From Tamarix chinensis (lineage: Eukaryota > Streptophyta > Magnoliopsida > Caryophyllales > Tamaricaceae), in the NCBI GenBank assembly GCA_030549775.1, contig CM060175.1, forward strand, positions 40,042,415-40,106,414: 64,000 nt of DNA, given 5' to 3'. The position numbers and the translations under genes were made by a program. The stretch's first letter is position 1; each line of letters begins with the position of its first letter. The notes below the pieces were generated by a model. That model worked only from the letters and a program-made list of their open reading frames with translations. It ran no database searches and had not been told where the DNA came from. Positions 24,980 through 35,101 of this stretch are shown here, one piece after another.

Positions 24980-26288
24980 TCCCTTTAAAAGAGGCTTCAC
25001 ACCTAATTCTAAAACTAAAGATCTCAAAACCCTAGTGCTAAGATCCATAATACACACATCATAAGTGAAATAGTAAGAACAAGTGAGTTATTACCCCCTT
25101 AATTTAAAAGGGTCAAATTATTTAAGCCCATATCGATAAGAACAAGTAAGGATGGTTCACAAGAAACTCCTCCTTAACCACCCAAGTGGCCTCCTTAGCT
25201 CCATGCTATGACAAGAGATCCTTGAACAATGGAATAAATTTTTGTATGGATCTCTAACTTATTTACATTGATTATGCTTTCCATATGCTTCTTATATATC
25301 AAATAATCACCAAGCTCATTATGCACACTAGAGAACATCATTAATAATTCTAGATAATAGGCTACCTCAATGACTTGCTCCAAGATCTCATAAGTTGTAA
25401 TATACCTTAGGCTATGCTTTCCCTTCTTGCTAAACATCATCACTTCCTTATTAGAAGAGACCCTAAAGAAGACTCTATCACCTACCTCATAACCATTGAT
25501 CTTCTTTAAAAGTATGCATTACTATTTTATAAATCTTGGAAAACCCTCATACATTCCTAGATCAACATACTATGCTTCTTAGTCTCCTCAATCATGTTTA
25601 ATTCTAACACAAAAATTTCACTAATATCACATCAACATAAATTACTATGCCACGTCTTCCTAGACAAAATCAAAGTGTGATATCCCTATTCTCTTATGGT
25701 AATTGTTGTAGGAGAAGTTGATTAAATCCAGACAATCCTCCTAGCTATAACCAAAATCCAATAAGCATGCTTGGTGCATGTCCTTTAAGGTGCAAATGAA
25801 CATATCTATCTAACCATAAATTTTTGGATGAAAAATTGATACACATCTTTAATTGTGTCCCTAAGGCTGCCTATATCTTCTCTCATAATTACAACAAGAT
25901 CCTTAAATCACAATCTCACACAATATCTCTAGGTACCCCATATAATCTCACTATATGCTTCATAACTCCATAATCCAAATCAATCTTGTCGGCATGAACA
26001 TTGTTGGCTTAGTCAATAAATCAACATTATCCTAAATCAAATTGAATACCATGTGAGTTTACAGAAAACCAACCACAAAGTCAATAGAGATATTATCTTA
26101 TTCCCACTATTGGACCTCAAGTTGTTGCACTAGCCCTACTAGTCTTTTGTGTTTAATCTTGACCTTATGACAACTTCGGCATTTAGCAACAAACTTTACA
26201 ACCTCCAAGCACATACAAGGCCACCAATACACCTTCTTCGTGTTCTTATACAACTTATCCTTTTTAGGGTGAATGGAAGTAGTGTAAT
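24979..26288 (-). pseudogene. Chromovirus relic 3, integrase (3' part) and tail
   Basis: On the minus strand, from the solo-LTR junction, the integrase finger reads DKLYKNTKKVYWWP then VVKFVAKCRSCHKVK (about 26265-26140). The core start ISIDFVVGFL follows near 26080. The C-terminal module is in the open stretch 25195-25443 (MMFSKKGKHSLRYITTYEIL). EATW..KEEF....HPYLF near 25190-25130 matches the end of chromovirus polyproteins. A polypurine-like TCTTTTAAAGGGATATT near 24990 may mark the lost 3' LTR. Confidence 0.83.
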
Positions 26289-29200
26289 TGTAACACCCTT
26301 AATTTTACCACTAGAAATTCTTGTTTTTAGCAGAAGAGTAATATGAACATAGATGAGTGTTACTGTCATAATCAACATAATTTTGGTTTACCATACCATC
26401 CTTATATCGATTATAAGGAAAAATAGTTAAGACTTAAAACATGAAACACAAAGAATAAAATGACTTTCATAACATAGATAAGAGTTTGTAAGTTAACTTC
26501 AAGTATAAATATTAAAATACATAAAAAGGGATACCATGGAATTAAGAGTTCAAAGAGGTATCAAGAAAAGGCTAACCATCAGATAACATAACTTTACACC
26601 CAAACCTAATACAAAAGAGTCACTCCACACATAAGGTATCACAAGCAAAAAAATAATCCAATGGATCCTCATCAACCTACACAAAAACATACAATACCTC
26701 TTCTCATGGGAATGAGCAGTGCCCACAAAAAGGATGATCAATATGGTATGTGTTGAGTATGGTAACCATATGATTGTAGCACTGTGACATAGGATTACAT
26801 AAGTTCACATTAGAGGATAAGCATAGACGCATGTTAACATAAAGCAATGCAATATAAATAGTAATTCTCGATCTCAATATTAACCACTCATTTATTTATG
26901 TTGAGTTTAGGGACCCCACTATTCATGATATGGTAGAATGGACTAAAGTACCTCTCAAGAAAAAAAAACATGAGCCAATATTATTGTCTGGTGGAATAGA
27001 CCCAACATATATTAGGGTAACAGCCTCTTAACCACTATTATTAAATTGATAGAATGTTCTAAAGCACCTCTTAGGAAAAAAACACACCCGAAATACTATT
27101 ATTGTCAGGTGGAACAGACACAACACCTCAATCCCAATTTTTGTAGTCTTTCACTTTAAATGGTTAATATCTTATCCATTAGTTACTTATCTAGGAATCA
27201 TAGTCTCATTCACATTGATTTTAGGGATCACTATTTATTATTCAGTGGAATGAACTAATGCACCTCTCAGACAAAACTCTTCCGAGCCACTATAATTATC
27301 TAATAGAACAAACACATAATACCTCCACCTGACTCATGTGATCTTTTATTTTAATTTATTAGCGTTTTACTCTTTATTTTTTTATATCAAGATAATCATG
27401 TAAGACTCATGTAGATACACATAACACATAATTTAAAATACATATAACACAACCATATTGTTATGGGGACATTCCCTTAGGAAAATGACAAAATTTTCCT
27501 AAAGATCTCCCATTTCACATTATAAGCATAACCCCTTCCATATTACTCATTTATGCACCAATTTTAGTATACCTTCCTCAAATATTATTATTATCAACAT
27601 ATCAAACAAATTAATTTCTAATTCTAATGTCATACACTTACGATAATAACCCGATCTCTAGAGTTACTATTTATAACACTTATGAAACCTTATTTTCACA
27701 AGATAGGCATACATTTCCCCATAAGACTCATATAATTACCAAATTTAACATAATTTTCTCAAATTCTAATATTAAAAATATATCCAAAAATGAGAGTGTA
27801 AATCCAATGTCTTCTACTTGTGGTAATAACATCACATCTAGGGTTACTATTTTATATAATTTTCTCATTTTTTGAGACTTAGGCCATTAATGTTTACTTA
27901 AAATATTTCACATGATATTATTTGCATATTTAAAACCATTTAACTTATTAAAGCACCAAAATTTCCATATTAACATATATTAACCAAAATACCCTTAAGG
28001 ATGCCCAAAACACCCATCTTTCCTACATTAATCCTATACGACTGATATCATTATTTTCTAACCGTTAGTTTATTACATCACCATATGTATTTATCATACT
28101 CATGTTTCACCTACCATAATCATTAAAACCCCAAAAATGATATATATAATTTTTATTCACTTATGTTTTACAGCATAAGAATTATCATAACAATATTGTA
28201 TAAGTGCATGCTTCCACATCTTACTTAGTTTCCATCAAATGATATCAAAATAACACATCATAACATTAACAATAGGACATGAGAAATATAATCATAACAA
28301 TATGATAATACATAACTATCATACATAAAATATAGTAGAAAAACCATAAACTATGACTTGTATCCTACCTCATTTGAGACGTTTGTAAAATCACATAAGA
28401 AATAAGGATAAAACATGATTAGAAATTAGGGATAGCAACAATGAAAGGATAAGGTAAAGGAGAATAAAAATGGAGTAAAAGGTGAATTGCAAGGCTTGAA
28501 GCTACAACTACCAAAACTTGTGTAATAAAAGGGGAACAACAATTAATTTCCTAATAAAGGAGGGATAACCCACACTTGGTGATTTTTTAAGGGGTTTGAA
28601 AGGAGTAAATGATTAAAGGTAAGAGGTGAGGAACAATGATGGGGGCTAAAGTAAGGGGCAATAAATGATGATGGTTTCTAAAGAAAAGGGAGGTGCAATA
28701 ATGGTGGAATCCATATCTAAAGAAGGAGGCAAGGAGGTAGAAGGTGGTGCCAAGGAGGGCGGAAAGACAAGGATTACCAAATTTAAGGGGGAAGAAATTT
28801 TTTAGGGTGACATTGTTGGGTTGGTGTGGTTCTTGTGGTGATGGTGAGAAGGAGGAGAGGAATAAAGGAAGGCATCTCGATTGTTGGTGCCCATCGATAG
28901 AAATTGAGGGAGGGATGGAGTTAGTTGGCCATTAAATGAGTTAGAGATTGGGAGGATATATATATGTTTGTGTGAATGGTGAGGATTGTTAGATAAGGAA
29001 GAAAGGGAAGTGAGGCACATACACAATCGAGGAAGGTGAAAAATTTCAACTGAACACATCCTTGGATATATGGGAGTTGATTGTTGTGATGGTGAGGGTA
29101 GGGTAGGTAAGTTTAGAGATGGAAGCATGGTGGGAGGAAAATGGTTATGATAAAGAGTAAAACACATAAGAAGAAGATGAAGAAGAAAAGTAAACCAAAA

Positions 29201-29508
29201 ATGAGGAAAAAGAAAAGGAGAAGGAGAAAAGGAGAAAGGTAGAGAAGAAAGAGAAAATGAGCTTAGGGTTGGGATTAGAATTAGGTTAAAATCATTTATA
29301 TTTGGGAATTATGGTTAAATTAATTATAAACCATCTAATTTTAGGTTTAGGTTAAAAATATTAATGATTCTTAACAAACATTAGTATGTGGTAAGATTTA
29401 GGATTAAGGATTTAGGGGTAGGGTAGGAATATCAATTTCCCGAGATTAGAATTAGTATAAGAATTTAATTACTTGGGATTAGGATCAAATAAAATTTATT
29501 CTATTAAA
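26289..29508 (-). mobile_element. Solo LTR (family of relic 1) in chromovirus relic 3
   Basis: The 3' end on the minus strand is GGGTGTTACA at 26289. The flanks GTAAT (26284-26288) and ATAAT (29509-29513) are a 4/5 target duplication. Removing the segment rejoins the integrase phrase GGTCATTACACT, which relic 1 also carries near 10218. The 5' start lacks TGTAATACC and seems to have lost about 40 bases. Inside, the minus strand has a C+T-rich leader (about 29270-28430), AATAGTGG-type repeats (about 27330-26900) and the shared 3' terminus. No internal domain is present. Confidence 0.8.
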
Positions 29509-29513
29509 ATAAT

Positions 29514-29696
29514 GACCCTTCTAAATGATTTTCTTCCATATACATCATACCTTTATGCTACATACCACTTACCTTAATATTTGATACTACCATCATCGTT
29601 GATCTAAAACCCTATAGCACTACTCATGGCAATACCATGTCAAAATCTTTCAAGCTTGAAGGTATGGTTAATGAGTCTTTGTTGGTCCACTGAGTT
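29514..29696 (-). pseudogene. Chromovirus relic 3, start of integrase
   Basis: Between two solo LTRs, the minus strand reads INHTFKLERF, then AMSSAIGF.INDDGSIKY.GKWYVA (about 29680-29570). It aligns with 'DIKLERMKQRIKEGRSKGF' and 'IHEDGSVKY' of gypsy relic 2, the segment just before the integrase finger. It continues at 26288 once the solo LTR is skipped. Confidence 0.78.
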
Positions 29697-30039
29697 TGTA
29701 ATCCCCCAAAATTTTAGAAAACCAATAATTTAATAAATGGCTTTTATTTGAAATAAATCAACTTTTAAAATTATTTAGTTTAATTATTTTATGGATTTTT
29801 GAGTATAAAAATTTGGATTGGAGTATTTGATAAATTAAAAATAAATATTTTGTTATTTTATCGTATTATTTTTATTTAAATAAAATTTCAAACCAGTATT
29901 TTACTATAATTATCCTTTTTAAGCCAACATATTTAATTATATTAAATTAAATTATTAAATAAATTTATTATCAAAAATATTACATCCTATTATTTTATAA
30001 TTTCAATTATTTTAAATTATTCCATTTTCCCACTTTCCT

Positions 30040-30408
30040 TTTCCTTTGTTTTTCTTTTCTTTCTCCTTTTTCTCCTTTTCCTTATTTCTTTCTTTTTCCC
30101 TTTTTTCCTGGCTTTGGGCCGCCAGGCCAGCTTCACTGCTTCCCTCCTTACGCGCTGGGCCAGGGGCCCGTTTCTCTCCCTCTCTTTCCCCTCCCGTGCG
30201 GCTCGACCAACCCAGACCCCCTCCCTTCTTTTATTCCAAGTTGGGCCGGTCCACTCGCCCTCCTACCTATGCTGGTCTGGTCTCCCTCCCTCTCCCTTAT
30301 TTCTTTCTTCTCCACCTGTCTCAACACAGTAGCCCGATCGGTCCCCTTCGCCATGACTGCCACTATCTGCAGCCTCCCGCTGCCACCTCTTGCAACCGCT
30401 TCCACCAC

Positions 30409-30467
<59 letters not shown>

Positions 30468-31290
30468 CCTTCCCTTTTTTCATTGTTTCAGAAACTGGGC
30501 AGCCATGCACTTCATCCCGCATGGCTCCCTTTTCCTCCCCGTTGTCACCCTCTCCTTGCCACCCTACCACCTCCCTGCCACCCTAAACACTGCCACCGAC
30601 TGCCACATATTCCCCCTACCTCGCCTCTTCCTTTTCTTCTCCTCTCCACCCTTTTTCTGCCCATATTTTCGAGCCCCTTACCCCCTGACCTCCTCTCCTC
30701 TCACATTTTCTTCCTATCCCATTTCCACCCCTATTTTTGCATCACCACCTCTCCTGCCACCTCACCAACCCCCTGCTCCACTCCCTGCCACCCTCCACCT
30801 CAGCCTTGCACCACCACAACATCCCTCTCTAGCCATCCCGCAACCCTTCTTCCTCCCCACTTATTTTCTCCCCATTTCCCCCCCTTCTCGACAGTTCTCC
30901 TTTAACGCCACCGATCGCCGCCTTTCGGCCATCTCTGCCACCACCCAACCTACCATTCATCTCCCTGCAACCTCCTCTACGATCCCCATCCATTGTTTGG
31001 CCGAAACAAGTCCCCGAACCCCTTCATTTTCCCCTCGTCTTTTCCTTCCTTCTCAGCCCCTCCACCTCGACCCACCTTGGCAGCCAACTTCACCACCTCA
31101 CCGCCGCCACATCCGCCGCCCTTGGCCGCCAACAACCTATCCCCAGCATCCACCTACACTCCCTCTTCACTCCTGCACCATCCCCTTGCCTCCAAACCTC
31201 CCCCATCTATCTTCTTTCCTAGCCCCAAACCACTAACCCAAAAATAACTAATTTTTCCTCCTTTAACCCCCTCTTCGAGACTCCCTCCTT
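30040..31290 (+). repeat. C+T-rich island of family A copy 1
   Basis: The plus strand is dominated by C and T with very little G in some parts, in sharp contrast to the AT-rich flanks. It starts after an AT-rich promoter-like zone (TATTTTATAATT near 29990). Frames up to 396 codons (30046-31236) are open on the plus strand. They encode only Pro/Ser/Leu/His strings, and the other copies do not keep the same frame, so I do not call a gene. It is probably the transcribed leader of the LTR. Confidence 0.75.
30414..30464 (+). repeat. (TC)n microsatellite
   Basis: About 25 uninterrupted CT dinucleotides lie inside the C+T-rich island. Copy 2 lacks a comparable pure run; copy 3 has a shorter one near 62409-62430. 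Confidence 0.97.
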
Positions 31291-31959
31291 TTATTTTGCA
31301 TGCAGCTTATGCTGTATGAGCAGTATGAGCTGCTGCATGATTTAGTATTTTGGTACAAAATTTTTAAGGTATAATAGCATTTTAAGTTAAGTGTTTCATT
31401 AATTAAATTTTATAAAGTTTTATGCTTGGATTCTTGTTTCTAAAATGATAAGTTTTGATACTATTTTTAGGTTTTGATTTTGCTATTTAAATCTTGAATC
31501 TTTAACCGCAATACCGGTAAGATTCAATTTTGCGAGAAGTAAGGTAATTGTTAAACCCCACTTAAACGCATGGATAAATGTATGTTTACACATTAGAATT
31601 TTTAATATGTTATTATGGTTGATATATGGTTGTTAATATAAATTATATGTTTGCTTGTATTCTTTAATAAAAAGGAAAGTATGCTCTTTTATGTGATATG
31701 TGTGGAAATGTTGTCTAAGGGAAGAATTTGATTATTAATGAAAGTTTTAATTACTTATCCATGTTATTTTATGTTATTGTGACCATTTATGCATGAATAA
31801 TATTATTGTGAGCCCTAGGGGCATTTTTATAATATTCCTTGTGTTAGATTATGGCCTAATATGTGTAGGTGCCAATATGTATTATATTAAAACAAAAGGG
31901 TTGGTGGAGTTGGATATTGTTAATGGAGTATTAATATTATTATTCCATGTGGTAATAAT

Positions 31960-33330
31960 AATTTAATAAAAGTGGTGTAATAAAGGGGGTAAAGTATTAA
32001 TTTTGGAGGTAAAAGGGTAATATGGTAATTTTATGATTGAATGGCAACATGGTAATTTTATAAGTAAATGGGTATTATGGTAATTTTGAGAGTAAAGGGT
32101 AAAGTGGTAATTTTGGGAGTAAAAAGGGCAATATGGTAATTTTATAAGCAAATGGCACAATGTTAATTTTATAAGTAAATGGGTATTATGGTAATTTTGG
32201 GAGTAAAGGGTAATATGGTAATTTTGGAAAAGAAGGGAAAATGTTAATTTTGTAAGGAAAGATAAAAATGGTAATTTTGGGTGTAAAAGGGTAAAATAGT
32301 AATTTGTAAAGTAAAAGGGGTGTTATGGTAATTTTATAAGTAAAAGGGTATTGCGGTAATTTTGTAAATAAAAGGATATTATGGTAATTTGGAAGTGAGG
32401 GGTAGAAGAGTAATTTTGTAAATAAAAGTTATTATGGTAAACTTAGGAGTAAGGGGTAACTTGGTAATTATGATACGATGAAAGATAATTTGGTAATTAA
32501 TTATGATTAAAATAGGGTAATTGGATAATTATGATAATAGAGAACGGTAATTTGGTAAATTAACCAAAAAAGGATATTATGATAATTTTAATAATATAGA
32601 AGGGCAATATAGTAATTATAATAATATAGAGGTGTAAATAGGTAAATATAATTATGGAAAAGGGTAAATTAATAATTATGAATATGGAGAAGGGTAAATT
32701 AATAATTATAATTATGGAGAAGGGTAAAATGGTAATTATAATAATGGAGAAGAGTAAATTAATAATTATAAATATAGAAGAGGGTAAACTGGTAATTATA
32801 ATTATGAAGAAAGGTAAATTAATAATTGTAATTATGAAGAAGGCTAATTTGGGATTTATAATAATTGAAAAGGGTAAAATGGCAATTATAATAATTGAGA
32901 GGGGTAAAATGGTAATTATGATAAAGGAGAAGGGTAATTTGGGAATTTATCTAACTAAAGGGGTAATTTGGTAATTTAACCGACTAAAGGGTAAATTGGC
33001 AATTATTTAACCAACTATAGGGGCAAAATAGTAATCATGATAATGAAGGAGGGTAATTTGGTAATTTATCCAAATCAAGGGCAGTTTAGTAATTATAACA
33101 AAGGAGAAGGGCAATTTGGTAATCTAACCAACCAAAAAGGGAAATATGTTAAGGTTAAAAATTATGGAAGGTGAATGGTGATCTAAAAAGCGTAGGAGAT
33201 AACTTAGTAACATAAACCGAGCAAGGGGAATTTGATAATCATGCAACCTTAAGGGTAATATGGTAATTTGTCAAGTAAGGAAGGGATGACTTGGCAATTA
33301 TATAAGTAAGGGGTAAATGAGTAATTTGTA
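31960..33330 (+). repeat. About 30 bp minisatellite of family A copy 1
   Basis: Dozens of degenerate units carry GGTAATTTT or GGTAATTAT followed by a spacer and AA(A)GGGTA. Variant spacers are 'ATAAGTAAATGGGTATTAT', 'GGGAGTAAAGGGTAAAAT' and 'ATAATGGAGAAGGGTAAAT'. Unit length is mostly 27-33 bp. Because 30 is a multiple of three, frames stay open locally (106 codons at 32654-32974, repeating MEKGKLIII). This is an artefact of the repeat, not a protein gene. Confidence 0.9.
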
Positions 33331-34009
33331 CCTAACGTGTAGTTGTGATTGTGGAATTTTATAATATGACAGAAATAACTTCGATTAGCAAGGTAAGAGT
33401 ATTTGATAATTAGTAAGTATTACGAGAACGAATCCTAATTTGGAATTATATAAGATTATGATGGCCTTAATGATTTCTTTGTGTTATCTTGGATAACCGC
33501 TTGAATAAGAAACAAATAACGATATCAGAACGATTGAAAGTGAATAAGTATTTGATTATTGTGCTTTTCATCATCACTTTAATTAAGACACTAATAGTTA
33601 AAGTGAAAGACCTCGAGATCGGGAATGGTGACTCTTTAGGGGTCGCTACCCTAAAGATGTGGTTTAGTCCACGATTATTTGCTGGTGTGCCTTTATGCCC
33701 CAGCCAATCCCTATATCTTACTCTATCTAGCTCTATGGACCTAGTTAGGGGGTATGTATACTTATAGATTAGGTGTCCTTGTCGGTAGGGTACTGAGTAG
33801 CTTTATGCACCAGTATGACCATGGTACCTTTGCGTTCCTGGGTTTGTGGTTGAAGGGTACTGAGTAGCTGGTATGCACAGGTACGACCGGTGTACCTTTG
33901 TGTCCCGGGTTCTTGATCTCCCATCCGAGGCAAATAAATGGATTTATTGTGTTGATTAAAGAAAGGAAAAATACTAATCATGAAAGTGAAAGATTATGAG
34001 TCGGGCCTA

Positions 34010-34400
34010 GTTTGATTATGATATTGATTACCGATCCACCGGTTATAATATTAGCCCAAGAGCGTGTTACCCTGGCAAGTGATTATGAGTACCAATCCAC
34101 CGGATATAATAGTGGCCCAGGAGTGTGTTACCTTGGATGATGTTGATATATATATTCCGATCCATTGGCAATAATAGTGGAGGTACTGAGCTCAATAAAA
34201 TTAGTCATGGATGTGAATAAATTTATGGGAAAATACTAAACACTTACAGTGGAACACCATGTGAGTCGGGACCAGACTGGTCCACCAGCGAATAATAGTG
34301 GCCAGGAGCGTTTTGTCCTGGAGACCGATCCACCGGTATATAATAGTGGTTAGGTGCGTTCTGCCCTATAAGTAACCGATCTACCGGCTATAATAGTGGG
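34010..34400 (+). repeat. TATAATAGTGG tandem units of family A copy 1
   Basis: Units of roughly 50-65 bp read CCGATCCACCGG..TATAATAGTGG..CC(A)GGAGCGTGTT.CCCTGG. They recur four to six times with drift. The same units stand at 46860-47240, 54940-55230 and, inverted, at 41650-42240. Related forms occur in the LTRs at 15230-15720 and 26900-27330. Confidence 0.85.
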
Positions 34401-34654
34401 GTTCCCGCACTCACATGGATATAAAATATGAGAGTTGATTGAATAATGATGGACTAATGGCTTAAGGCCCGAATATATCGATTCTGCATTATGACTTCGC
34501 TTAAGGCCTAAAGTATCGATTGTATATTGCGACCCATTGATATCTGATGTGATTGTTAATTATGTGGATGTTATATGTACACATCTTGTTATATATGTAT
34601 ATAGATTTGTATCATGTGTGACATTCAGGCTTGCTTTTAAGTGTGATTTTAAAG

Positions 34655-34735
34655 GGTTACTCAGTACCGTAGTACTGAAGGGTTCCCTTTGTGGGGCCCC
34701 TGCCTATTCAATGGGCAGTGTCCCTTGTAGGTCCA
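34655..34735 (+). other. Conserved hairpin block of family A copy 1
   Basis: CAGTAC-CGTA-GTACTG (34662-34677) is a perfect 6 bp stem. It is followed by the palindrome GGGGCCCC (34693-34700) and CTGCC-N9-GGCAG (34700-34718). The block is one of the best-kept parts of family A, present at 47465-47545 and 55535-55612, with the first stem mutated at 47485. Short frames spanning it are not kept in all copies. Its role is unknown. Confidence 0.6.
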
Positions 34736-35101
34736 ATTTCAGGTGCTACTCAAGTGGGCAACATGAAATAGCGTAAGGATTATCTAGACTCTTAGGGTTC
34801 TCCCTTTGCTTTTACTTTCTGGTTTAAATGTATTTCTTATTCTTGTAAACACCATTGGTGGAACCTATTCTTATAAAATGTTTACCTGTGCTACTCTGAT
34901 TTAAAATGGTTTGAATTTCTAGCAATTGATATTTTATTCTGTAGCCTTAGCACTTGGTACTGGAACGGTATGAATGAACCGGTCTAGTACTAAGTGTGGC
35001 GGTAGTATCCCCGAAATTCACCGTTTAATATTTTGGCCTCTGCAATTTCTTTTAATAAAATGAAATTTTTTAGTAGTGAATTTTGGGGGTGTTACAGAGT
35101 T

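Larger units (their letters stand above)
29697..35096 (+). mobile_element. Giant solo LTR, family A copy 1 (5,400 bp)
   Basis: It starts TGTAATCCCCCAAAATTTTA and ends GAATTTTGGGGGTGTTACA. The ends are a short imperfect inverted repeat with TG...CA. The flanks are a perfect 5 bp duplication GAGTT (29692-29696 and 35097-35101). The start is not repeated at the end, so this is a single LTR rather than a two-LTR element. Modules in order: AT-rich (to 30030), C+T-rich (30040-31290), AT-rich (to 31940), about 30 bp minisatellite (31960-33330), repeats with TATAATAGTGG (34010-34400), hairpin block (34655-34735), conserved 3' end. No pol domain occurs. Confidence 0.92.

Noticed and set aside
30046..31236. 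396-codon open frame in family A copy 1 (also 51190-52095 and 62486-63229 in copies 2 and 3)
   Set aside because: The frames follow from the C+T-rich strand, which rarely forms stop codons. The products are Pro/Ser/Leu/His strings, the landmarks fall in different frames between copies, and no domain is visible.
31511..31525. Splice donor (CCGGTAAGAT) of an LTR leader intron
   Set aside because: The GTAAG is also present in copy 2 (near 52228), but no matching acceptor could be fixed and AT-rich DNA yields many such sites.
32654..32974. 106-codon frame repeating MEKGKLIII, with an equal-length partner at 53287-53607
   Set aside because: Both are read-outs of the 30 bp minisatellite, whose period keeps frames open on both strands. 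The equal length is explained by shared ancestry of the repeat.
31960..33330. CRISPR-like or centromeric satellite array
   Set aside because: Units are degenerate, about 30 bp without unique spacers, and confined to the same internal position of an LTR in two copies.
34537..34776. Small conserved protein across the hairpin block (similar frame at 47375-47623)
   Set aside because: Copy 2 loses the frame through a one-base difference near 55535, and the similarity is fully explained by DNA conservation of the LTR.
29697..35096. A complete non-LTR-bounded novel transposon
   Set aside because: TG...CA ends and 5 bp duplications are those of LTR integrase products. A solo LTR is the simpler reading, although the alternative is kept open in the findings.
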